NCBI GenBank assembly: GCA_030532225.1
Contig: JAUNLQ010000013.1
Span: forward strand, 1-38,389
From: Bacillota bacterium
Lineage (GTDB): Bacteria; Bacillota; Clostridia; Tissierellales; Peptoniphilaceae
Reading direction: 5' to 3'
Length of the DNA stretch: 38,389 nucleotides
Of the stretch, positions 32,121 through 38,389 are shown one piece after another; within the stretch, counting starts at the first letter, position 1; each line of letters begins with the position of its first letter. The notes below the pieces were generated by a model that saw only the letters and a list, made by a program, of their open reading frames with translations, did no database searches and was not told the origin of the DNA. Both the position numbers and the translations under genes were made by a program.

Positions 32121-32304
32121 AAGAAGAGAGAGAAAATATCTACTTGCCTTTCTTGCAATGCTTGTTGTTATGATAGCCTTTCTTGTTTACGCCTTAAACA
32201 ATCCTCAAGGCTCTTTTTCTGCGCCTTTAAGCCTAGTTTATGGCGTATATTTACTTTATCTTATAATAATGTTTTACTTCCTATTTAAATTTTTGAAAAA
32301 ATAA
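32110..32304 (+). CDS. Mini membrane protein, two transmembrane helices
   Basis: 64 residues with two hydrophobic segments (about 9-28 and 36-58), a basic N terminus (NKRRERK) and a basic C-terminal end (FKFLKK), which predicts both ends in the cytoplasm. The ATG overlaps the stop of the C39-like gene by 11 bases, indicating coupling. I do not recognise a family. It might anchor, or protect from, the cysteine protein encoded upstream, which is inference only. Confidence 0.65.
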   Translation: MTNKRRERKYLLAFLAMLVVMIAFLVYALNNPQGSFSAPLSLVYGVYLLYLIIMFYFLFKFLKK

Positions 32305-32325
32305 AATTTAAAAGAAAAATTTTTC

Positions 32326-32376
32326 TTGACAAGTATCGAGTATCGATATATACTTTAAGTATCGAATATCGATACT
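32326..32376 (+). promoter_or_regulatory. Strong promoter with two PadR-type operator palindromes
   Basis: A consensus TTGACA (32326-32331), a 17-base spacer and TATACT (32349-32354) carry two related sites. Site 1 (32332-32354, with AGTATCGA and TATCGATA) fills the spacer and -10. Site 2 (32358-32376) is a perfect AGTATCGA-ATA-TCGATACT palindrome over the start region, ending at the ribosome binding site. A palindrome AGAAAAATTTTTCT lies directly upstream of the -35. The PadR protein encoded at the end of this operon is the obvious repressor. Confidence 0.85.
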
Positions 32377-32389
32377 AGGAGGAGATGAA

Positions 32390-33655
32390 ATGCTTAAGTT
32401 AAGATTTTTAACCTTTACAAATTTTGGCCTTTTTGAACAATGGTACAATGAAATGGCTGAAAAAGGTTGGCAATTTGAAAAAAATTATTTTTCATTAATT
32501 CACAAATTTAAAAAAGCAGATCAGACTAAGAGTCAATATAAAATTTCCCTGGCAGCCAATGAAGGTTATCTTACTGCCTTTTCCAAGGAGGAGTTAGATG
32601 ATTTTGAGCTTATGGCCAAGGATGCTGGTTGGAATCTTTTGGACAGGTCTTTTAATATGAATATTTATAGGCTGGATCCAGGAGCCTCCCAGTCTCTTTA
32701 TAATGACGATCAAGATGAATTGAAGATTTTAAGAAAGGGAATTAAGGGAGAATTAATTTCTATGATAAGTAACGTTTTTATTCTTCTTTTATTAGTCTTC
32801 TTTTCTGCTGGTGGATTTTTTTCTACTGATATTTTTTATTCCTCATATTATATTTTAAGTTTTCCAGCAGGAATTTTGCTCTTTACTTTTGCTATATTTT
32901 CTCTTATAGATCATTTAGTTTTTAAAACAAGGAACAAGAATGTTAGTCAAGTGGCTGACTTAAAATTTTCTAGCTTTAGTTTTTCAAGGCCCTATGCTTT
33001 GATTCTAATTTTAAGTCTGGCTTTGATCTTCTTAGCAATCTTTAGCTTTTTAATATCTGGATCTTCAATGGGAAATAAAAGATTCATATATCTTGCCTTG
33101 ATACCAATTTTTGTTCTTGGCTTAACTATTTTTACAGTAAAAAAAATAAAAAAGACTAATTTAAAAACTAAAGAAAAGATAGCCTTGTTGGCTTTGGCAA
33201 TTCTTGGAATTTTTGTCTTCAATTCCATAAGTTCACTGACAATTTTTTCTTCTGGAGGCTTGGGCTTAAAGCAATATGAAAGTGTTGGTGCCTATGATAA
33301 GTTGGCCCTTAGAAAAAGCATCTTGACATGTTGCCATTACCTTTATGAGGCTAAGGACATGGACTTGACTATAGAAAAAACCCAGGTTAAAAACTCTGAC
33401 CTTGGTCAAGTTTTATTTTCAAGAAGGCTTAAAGAAGCTAGGAACCATCCCCTTGATGGAGACTTTGTAAAGGATTTGACCTCTGATTTTTCCTATGAAA
33501 AAACCTACAGGATAAGAGAAGATGATTCTTATTTAATTCTTTACAATAGTATTGTTTTAGAAGTTAGGGGAAATATTTATGACCAAGAAATTCAAGACCA
33601 AATAAAAGAATTTTTGGAGGTACAAAGATGGCTAGGGACCAATTCCAAACATTAA
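32390..33655 (+). CDS. DUF2812 domain membrane protein
   Basis: 421 residues. The N-terminal DUF2812 domain (about 1-100) has the typical opening KLRFLTFTNFGLFEQWYNEM and the EKGWQFEK motif. It is followed by about five or six membrane segments (about 123-146, 150-172, 200-222, 228-246, 262-285). A C-terminal extracytoplasmic or cytoplasmic soluble part (about 290-421) is charged. DUF2812 proteins are very often encoded beside PadR regulators in Firmicutes, as here, where they are thought to take part in envelope or drug stress, but the biochemical function is unknown. ATG 32390 has the ribosome binding site AGGAGGAG. The gene overlaps the PadR gene by 28 bases. Confidence 0.85.
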   Translation: MLKLRFLTFTNFGLFEQWYNEMAEKGWQFEKNYFSLIHKFKKADQTKSQYKISLAANEGYLTAFSKEELDDFELMAKDAGWNLLDRSFNMNIYRLDPGASQSLYNDDQDELKILRKGIKGELISMISNVFILLLLVFFSAGGFFSTDIFYSSYYILSFPAGILLFTFAIFSLIDHLVFKTRNKNVSQVADLKFSSFSFSRPYALILILSLALIFLAIFSFLISGSSMGNKRFIYLALIPIFVLGLTIFTVKKIKKTNLKTKEKIALLALAILGIFVFNSISSLTIFSSGGLGLKQYESVGAYDKLALRKSILTCCHYLYEAKDMDLTIEKTQVKNSDLGQVLFSRRLKEARNHPLDGDFVKDLTSDFSYEKTYRIREDDSYLILYNSIVLEVRGNIYDQEIQDQIKEFLEVQRWLGTNSKH

Positions 33656-33939
33656 CTGAGCCAATGTATTATATACTTTTGGCCCTGAAACAAGTTAGAA
33701 ATGGGTCTGACATAAGGTCTTGGGTTGAAACTATAACCGATAAAAGAATCAGCCTAGGACCAGGAACCCTTTATGCCCTGCTCAGCCAGTTTTTGGACAA
33801 TGATTTAATAAAAAGAGTAGATGTGGACCAAAAGGGCAAGTACTACATTCTCACAGACAAGGGGGAAAAACTTTTAAAAGAAGAAGTTGAAAGATTAAAA
33901 CTTCTAATCCATAATTTTGAAAAATTTTTCGGCAAATAA
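33628..33939 (+). CDS. PadR family transcriptional repressor
   Basis: 103 residues, the size of the short PadR-s2-type proteins. The winged helix-turn-helix shows MYYILLALKQVRNG ... LGPGTLYALLSQFLDNDLI and YYILTDKGEKLL, and ends in a dimerisation helix. Its ATG lies within the DUF2812 gene, 28 bases before that gene's stop, with ribosome binding site TGGAGGT, so it is made from the same mRNA. It most likely represses the promoter at 32326-32376. The inducer is unknown; relatives respond to phenolics or cationic drugs. Confidence 0.92.
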   Translation: MARDQFQTLTEPMYYILLALKQVRNGSDIRSWVETITDKRISLGPGTLYALLSQFLDNDLIKRVDVDQKGKYYILTDKGEKLLKEEVERLKLLIHNFEKFFGK

Positions 33940-33945
33940 ATTTGG

Positions 33946-33979
33946 GCCTAGGACATAGTTTAATGTCTTAGGCTTTTTT
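33946..33979 (+). terminator. Terminator after the PadR gene
   Basis: GCCTAGGACAT (33946-33956) pairs with ATGTCTTAGGC (33963-33973), 11 bp with one G-T pair, followed by T6. Confidence 0.93.
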
Positions 33980-34012
33980 AAATTTTCCATAGAATTAAAA
34001 GCCAAAGTGGCC

Positions 34013-34018
34013 TATAAT
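34013..34018 (+). promoter_or_regulatory. -10 element for the pepT operon
   Basis: A perfect TATAAT lies 34 bases before the pepT start. Only a poor -35 is present (TAGAAT at 33990-33995). Confidence 0.5.
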
Positions 34019-34051
34019 TAACTTAAGTTGAATAAATTAAGGTGGGATAAA

Positions 34052-35314
34052 ATGTACGAAAACTTTGATTTTAAAAAGATTTTTGAAGAAAAATTTTTAA
34101 GATATCTTGCTATTGAAAGCCAGTCTAACAAGGACAATCCTCAAGTGCCGTCAAGTCAAGGCCAATGGACCTTGGCCAGGCTATTGGCTGAAGAATTAAA
34201 AGACTTGGGCCTAGAAGATGTAAAGATAAATGACTATGCTGTTGTCCAAGGAGTATTGAAAAAAAGATTAAAGACAGACAGAGAAGTTCCTACAATTGGC
34301 TGGGTCTGTCACTTAGACACTGTTGATGTAGCTCTTTCCCCTGAAATTAAGCCTGTAATTATTAGAAACTATCAAGGTGGAGATATAGTTCAAAACCAAG
34401 AAAAAAATTTGGTCCTCAAAGTCTCAGAATTTCCAGAGCTGGAAAGCTACAAGGGCCAGGACCTTATCATGTCTGACGGAACTTCAGTTTTGGGAGCAGA
34501 CAACAAGGCAGCCATAGCCAATATTATGACAGTCTTAGAATATTTAAAAGCCAATCCTCATGTAGACCATGGTCAAATTAACATAGCCTTTGTGCCTGAT
34601 GAAGAAATTGGCCTTAGGGGAGCAAGAAAAATAGATTTTGACAGCTTTAAGGTAGACTATGCCTACACCATAGACTCTTGTCAAATTGGGGAAGTGGTTT
34701 ATGAAACCTTTAATGCTGGCAGCGGCAAGGTTAAGATCAAGGGAGTTTCTGCCCATCCAATGTCAGCCAAGGGTAAGTTAGTAAATCCTCTTATGGTTGC
34801 TGTTGACTTTATCAACCTTTTAGATAGAAGCCAAAGCCCTGAAAACACAGAAGGCAGAGAAGGCTATATCTGGGTTAATGGTCTATCATCTGATGTTATT
34901 AATGCAGAAATCGATCTTAATATAAGAGACCACTCAAAGGCTGGCTATGAAAATAAGAAGGCCTATTTAAGACAGGCAGTGGACCTAATAAAGGCCAAGT
35001 ATCCAAAGGCTGAAATATCCATAGACCTTCAAGATGTTTATGCCAACATTCACGATGCAGTAAGAGATGACAACAGAGCCTGTATAGACAATATATACAA
35101 GGTCTTTGAAGACTTAGACATTGAGCCAATAACTTTGGCCATGAGAGGGGGAACAGATGGGTCCTATCTTTCTAGCCAAGGCATCCTAACTCCAAATTAT
35201 TTTACTGGAGCCCACAACTTCCACTCAAGAGGAGAATTTTTGCCAATGGATTCAGCAGAAAAATCCTGTCTAGTAACTTTAAAATTAATAGAAGAGGCGG
35301 CCAAAGACCAATGA
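34052..35314 (+). CDS. pepT: Peptidase T (tripeptide aminopeptidase, M20B)
   Basis: Cytosolic di-zinc enzyme that releases the N-terminal residue from tripeptides. I place the start at ATG 34052, five bases after AAGGTGGG; the in-frame TTG at 34028 lacks a ribosome binding site. The 420 residues are close to the usual 405-415. Zinc and catalytic residues are visible: His and Asp in WVCHLDTVDVA, Asp in LGADNKAAIANI, the Glu-Glu pair in VPDEEIGLRGA, Asp in TIDSCQIGE and His in AHNFHSRGE. The next gene starts in its stop codon (ATGA overlap). It is the first gene of a run reaching at least 38370. It fits a peptide-fermenting lifestyle. Confidence 0.95.
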   Translation: MYENFDFKKIFEEKFLRYLAIESQSNKDNPQVPSSQGQWTLARLLAEELKDLGLEDVKINDYAVVQGVLKKRLKTDREVPTIGWVCHLDTVDVALSPEIKPVIIRNYQGGDIVQNQEKNLVLKVSEFPELESYKGQDLIMSDGTSVLGADNKAAIANIMTVLEYLKANPHVDHGQINIAFVPDEEIGLRGARKIDFDSFKVDYAYTIDSCQIGEVVYETFNAGSGKVKIKGVSAHPMSAKGKLVNPLMVAVDFINLLDRSQSPENTEGREGYIWVNGLSSDVINAEIDLNIRDHSKAGYENKKAYLRQAVDLIKAKYPKAEISIDLQDVYANIHDAVRDDNRACIDNIYKVFEDLDIEPITLAMRGGTDGSYLSSQGILTPNYFTGAHNFHSRGEFLPMDSAEKSCLVTLKLIEEAAKDQ

Positions 35315-35802
35315 TCTATTATAGCAACTACCAAAGCCCCCTAGGACCTATGCTAATGACATCAGATGGCAGTTTCTTGTTGGGCCTAGACTTTGTAGAA
35401 GAAAAAAATTATTCCAAAGACTTAAAAGGGATGGAAGAAAATAAGGATTTGCCAGTGTTTTTGCAAACAAGGACCTGGCTAGACCAATATTTTTCTGGCC
35501 AGAGACCAGACTTTACACCTGCTATAAAATTTATAGGAACAGACTTTAGGAAAAAAATCTGGACCAAACTTTTAGAAATCCCCTATGGGTCCACTATTTC
35601 TTATGGCCAAATTTCCCAAGACCTTTATGGCAAGAAAAGCCATTCCCAGGCAGTTGGAGGAGCAGTAGGCTCTAACCCAATTTCCATAATAGTACCCTGT
35701 CACAGGGTCTTAGGAGCTGACAGCAGCCTAACAGGCTATGCAGGAGGCCTGGACAGAAAAGAATTTTTATTAAACTTAGAAAAAATAGCCTACAAAAAAT
35801 AA
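35311..35802 (+). CDS. ogt: Methylated-DNA--protein-cysteine methyltransferase (Ogt/MGMT)
   Basis: Suicide DNA repair protein that takes the alkyl group from O6-alkylguanine onto its own cysteine. The 163 residues show the helix-turn-helix region (IPYGSTISYGQIS), the active-site motif PCHRVLG with the acceptor Cys, and the trailing LTGYAGGLDRKEFLL block. The N-terminal domain is present and no Ada regulatory domain is fused. ATG 35311 overlaps the pepT stop by four bases, so the genes are coupled although functionally unrelated. Confidence 0.95.
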   Translation: MIYYSNYQSPLGPMLMTSDGSFLLGLDFVEEKNYSKDLKGMEENKDLPVFLQTRTWLDQYFSGQRPDFTPAIKFIGTDFRKKIWTKLLEIPYGSTISYGQISQDLYGKKSHSQAVGGAVGSNPISIIVPCHRVLGADSSLTGYAGGLDRKEFLLNLEKIAYKK

Positions 35803-35815
35803 GAAGGAGAGACAA

Positions 35816-36451
35816 TTGTTTAAATTAGAAAATGTTAAATTTAAAAACATCCTAAGTATAGATGATTTTCAAATTGCAGACCAAAAAGTCACCTGTATTA
35901 TAGGTAAAAGTGGTAGTGGAAAATCTACCTTGGTCAAAATGCTTAACAAGATGCTTTCACCAGATTCAGGAAAAATTTATTATAAGGGCCAAGACCTGGA
36001 CCAAATTGATTCAATAGACCTAAGAAGACAAGTTATAATGGCCAACCAAAATCCAGCCATCTACAAGGGAACTGTAAGAGACAACCTTTTAATTGGCCTG
36101 AAATTTTCTGAAAAAGAACCAGTTCCAGACCAAAAACTTGAAGAAATTTTAAAAGATTTCCAAGTCATTAAAGGCTTAGATGAAGATATAGAAAATCTTT
36201 CAGGAGGAGAAAAACAAAGAATAGCCCTAGCCAGACTTTTGTTAATGGACGGCCAAGTCCTAATCCTAGACGAGCCATCATCAGCCTTGGACCAAGACAC
36301 AGAAGGCTTTGTAATGAACTATATATCTTCATACATCAAAGACCATAAGAAGACCTTAATAATAGTAACTCACTCAAAAAAATTAGTTGAAGACTTTGCT
36401 GATGAAATTGTAGAAATAAAAGAAGGGAGGCCAGTAAGTCATGACCAATAA
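35816..36451 (+). CDS. fetA: ABC transporter ATP-binding protein, FetA/YbbL-like
   Basis: ATPase of 211 residues, short like FetA. The start is TTG 35816 behind GAAGGAGA (35803-35810). Walker A (GKSGSGKST) is at about residues 29-37, the Q-loop is in ANQNPAIYKGTV, the signature is LSGGEKQR, Walker B is VLILDEPSSALD and the switch His is in VTHSKK. The next gene, a UPF0014/FetB-like permease, starts inside its last 11 bases, which fixes the pairing. In E. coli FetAB exports iron and protects against oxidative stress; the metal handled here is not known. Confidence 0.88.
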   Translation: MFKLENVKFKNILSIDDFQIADQKVTCIIGKSGSGKSTLVKMLNKMLSPDSGKIYYKGQDLDQIDSIDLRRQVIMANQNPAIYKGTVRDNLLIGLKFSEKEPVPDQKLEEILKDFQVIKGLDEDIENLSGGEKQRIALARLLLMDGQVLILDEPSSALDQDTEGFVMNYISSYIKDHKKTLIIVTHSKKLVEDFADEIVEIKEGRPVSHDQ

Positions 36452-37238
36452 TTTACAAATAGACTTATACAGACTGGCTGCTGCCTATGTCTTTGTAATA
36501 ATTCTCTTATTTATAGTTAGAAGAAAAGGAATATCCAGGGAGAAAGAAATTATTCTAGCCTCTTTTAGGATGACAGTCCAACTTGTTTTAGTAGGCTATC
36601 TTTTGGTCTATATTTTTGAGGCCAACAATCCTTTTTATATAATTTTAATGACCCTAGTTATGGAGGCCTTTGCAGTTAGAAATGTAATAAAAAGGTCTAA
36701 AAGAAACTTATCCAAGGAATTAAAAAAAGTAATTACTTTTTCAATAGTGACTTCAACAATCCTGTGTTTAATCTACTTCCTAGCAGTTGTCCTAAACATT
36801 AAACCTTGGTATGATCCAAAGTCCTTTATACCAATAGCAGGAATGCTAATCGGAAACTCAATGACAGGAATTAGCCTAGGAGTTAACAAACTTTTAGACG
36901 GCATGTATGCAGAAAGAAACCTTATAGAAGGAGCTTTAATGCTAGGAGCAAGACCTAAGGATGCAGCCAAGGGCGTTGTAGACTCAGCCTTTGATTCAGC
37001 AATAATTCCAACTATAAATTCCATGTTAGGCATGGGCATAGTTTTCTTGCCAGGAATGATGACAGGACAGATTTTATCAGGCCTATCACCTTTAATTGCA
37101 ACAAAGTATCAAATAGCCATAATGTTAGGAATTTTAGGATCAGTTTCCCTAAGTGTAATCCTTTTTGTCCAATTAGGCTACAAAACATTTTTCAATGATA
37201 AAGACCAATTTGTTCTAGGCCTAGAAGAGGAGAAATAA
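36441..37238 (+). CDS. fetB: FetB/YbbM-like permease (UPF0014 family)
   Basis: Membrane partner of the FetA-like ATPase, 265 residues with about seven helices. The UPF0014 hallmarks are visible: VRNVIKRS after TM3, the segment FIPIAGMLIGNSMTGISLG, the cytoplasmic block EGALMLGARPKDAAKG, and GIVFLPGMMTGQILSG. The start at ATG 36441 overlaps fetA by 11 bases. It is predicted to export iron or another metal; plant homologs (STAR2) are linked to aluminium tolerance, so specificity should not be taken for granted. The next gene follows after four bases. Confidence 0.9.
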   Translation: MTNNLQIDLYRLAAAYVFVIILLFIVRRKGISREKEIILASFRMTVQLVLVGYLLVYIFEANNPFYIILMTLVMEAFAVRNVIKRSKRNLSKELKKVITFSIVTSTILCLIYFLAVVLNIKPWYDPKSFIPIAGMLIGNSMTGISLGVNKLLDGMYAERNLIEGALMLGARPKDAAKGVVDSAFDSAIIPTINSMLGMGIVFLPGMMTGQILSGLSPLIATKYQIAIMLGILGSVSLSVILFVQLGYKTFFNDKDQFVLGLEEEK

Positions 37239-37242
37239 ACTT

Positions 37243-38370
37243 ATGTTATGTAAAATAATGGACAGGTGCGGAGGTTGTTTGTATAACCATGATAACTACC
37301 CCTTGTCCTTAGAAAACAAGGAAAGGCTTTTAAAAGACCTTTTTCCCAATGAAAAAATAGAAGCCATAGAAGGAGAATGGAATCCCTATTACTATAGAAA
37401 CAAGGTCCATGACGCCTTTGCTATGGAAAATAATAAGCTTATAATGGGCAAGTATGAGAAGAATACAAAAAATGTTTTAGAAACAGATTCTTGTTTAATT
37501 GAAGACATAAATGCCCAAAAGATCAATGCTACTGTAAAAGACCTGGCAAAGTCCTTTAAGTGGTCTATTTATGATGTGGACACAGGCCAAGGCCTACTGA
37601 GAGGGTCTTTGGTCAGAGTAGGCAAGACCAGCAAGGAAATATTGTTAGTTGTAGTGGTAACAGATTCAATAATCCCATCCTCAAACAACTTCACCAAGGC
37701 CATTAGAAAGGCCCATCCAGAAATAACTTCTATTGTCTTTAATATAAATGACAGGGACACCTCTATGATCCTTGGGAAAAAAGACCTAGTAGCCTATGGA
37801 GAGGGCTATATATTTGATGAAATCTTAGGCCTTAGCTTTAGAATATCTCCCCAATCCTTTTATCAAATAAACTCTAGGATGACAGAAAGACTTTATAAAA
37901 CAGCCTTAGAATGGGGAGACTTTAAAGCAACAGACACAATAGTAGACGCCTACTGCGGCATAGGAACCATATCCCTTTATGCCAGCAGATTTGTAAAAAA
38001 AGTCCTAGGAGTAGAATCAAACCTAGAAGCAATAAAAGATGCAGTCTTTAATAGCAAGAACAATAAAATAAAAAACGTCCACTTTACAGCCATGGATGCA
38101 GGCCTTTACCTACAGGAATTAAAAGAAAATGGAGTAGAAGTAGACGGAATAATAGTAGACCCAGCCAGAAGCGGACTGGACCAAAATGCCCTAAAAGGCC
38201 TTCTAGACCTAGAAGCAGAAAAAATAATCTATATATCCTGCAACCCTTACGCCTTAAAAGAAGACCTGGAAAAATTAAAGGACAAGTATAAAGTAGTGAA
38301 AATGAAAGCCTTTGATATGTTTCCTTGGACAGGACATGTGGAGACTATAGCGTTGATACAAAAGATATAA
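37243..38370 (+). CDS. TrmA-family RNA (uracil-C5)-methyltransferase, short paralog without TRAM domain
   Basis: SAM-dependent uridine C5 methyltransferase of 375 residues. The iron-sulfur cysteines are Cys3, Cys9, Cys12 (MDRCGGC) and Cys84, placed at the very N terminus because the TRAM domain of the longer paralog (14327-15673) is missing. The Rossmann part shows AYCGIGTISLYAS, IVDPARSGLD and the catalytic Cys333 in SCNP, with the glutamate in HVETI near the end. The size resembles RlmC of gamma-proteobacteria. With the longer paralog it may share the 23S rRNA sites U747 and U1939, or one may act on tRNA U54. ATG 37243 is four bases after fetB, with ribosome binding site AGAGGAG. Confidence 0.9.
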   Translation: MLCKIMDRCGGCLYNHDNYPLSLENKERLLKDLFPNEKIEAIEGEWNPYYYRNKVHDAFAMENNKLIMGKYEKNTKNVLETDSCLIEDINAQKINATVKDLAKSFKWSIYDVDTGQGLLRGSLVRVGKTSKEILLVVVVTDSIIPSSNNFTKAIRKAHPEITSIVFNINDRDTSMILGKKDLVAYGEGYIFDEILGLSFRISPQSFYQINSRMTERLYKTALEWGDFKATDTIVDAYCGIGTISLYASRFVKKVLGVESNLEAIKDAVFNSKNNKIKNVHFTAMDAGLYLQELKENGVEVDGIIVDPARSGLDQNALKGLLDLEAEKIIYISCNPYALKEDLEKLKDKYKVVKMKAFDMFPWTGHVETIALIQKI

Positions 38371-38389
38371 ATTTAGAAATCCTGCATTT

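Noticed and set aside
32306..32325. Terminator between the mini membrane protein gene and the DUF2812 promoter
   Set aside because: The AGAAAAATTTTTCT palindrome is made only of weak pairs with no loop and no T-run; it fits an upstream promoter element better.

Overview
The window comes from a low-GC Gram-positive anaerobe, and I favour the Peptoniphilaceae (Anaerococcus, Peptoniphilus or Finegoldia-like). The sequence is AT-rich with strongly A-biased codons, TTG and GTG starts are frequent, and there are consensus AGGAGG ribosome binding sites. It also has S-layer-homology and BspA-type surface proteins and many peptidases and amidohydrolases. The genus is inferred from style and gene content; there is no rRNA gene here to check it. 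I see no prophage, insertion sequence, integrase, CRISPR array or tRNA.

Layout. 1-208 is the 3' end of RNase P RNA (rnpB) with its terminator. 280-1368 is a secreted NlpC/P60 wall hydrolase. 1523-7588 is a tight four-gene operon: ABC ATPase, a giant coiled-coil FtsX-type permease, an HI0933/BaiN-type flavoprotein and a cysteine-rich Rrf2 regulator. 7760-10858 is ileS of the IleRS2 type, with an unusual GIHH active-site signature. 11070-20148 is mostly cell surface: a BspA-like leucine-rich protein, a polysaccharide deacetylase (minus strand), an RlmD/RlmCD-type methyltransferase, and two tandem paralogous SLH-domain beta-helix proteins. 20355-23970 holds a D-2-hydroxyacid dehydrogenase, a membrane-anchored serine beta-lactamase-like protein and pyroglutamyl peptidase (minus). 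24234-26752 is an M20 amidohydrolase overlapping two membrane-protein genes (DUF3100-like plus a small partner). 26854-28308 is a secreted stalk-domain protein and a membrane protein. 28403-30574 is a threonine aldolase (minus) and a choloylglycine-hydrolase/penicillin-V-acylase family enzyme. 30640-32304 is a MerR regulator, a C39-like cysteine protein and a mini membrane protein. 32390-33939 is a DUF2812/PadR pair behind a double-palindrome operator. 34052-38370 is peptidase T, an O6-alkylguanine methyltransferase, a FetAB-like ABC pair and a second TrmA-family methyltransferase.

How the genes fit together. Pyroglutamyl peptidase, peptidase T, the M20 amidohydrolase and its putative transporter, threonine aldolase and the D-hydroxyacid dehydrogenase suit an amino-acid and peptide scavenging anaerobe. 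The NlpC/P60 enzyme, deacetylase, BspA-like protein, SLH proteins and beta-lactamase-like protein act at the envelope.

The observations most worth following are the IleRS2 GIHH motif (predicted mupirocin hyper-resistance), the PadR-type operator, the textbook 19-bp MerR promoter upstream of an uncharacterised C39-like/mini-membrane pair, the mosaic SLH paralogs with 467 identical bases and a SHIRT domain in only one copy, and the M20/DUF3100/small membrane protein module.
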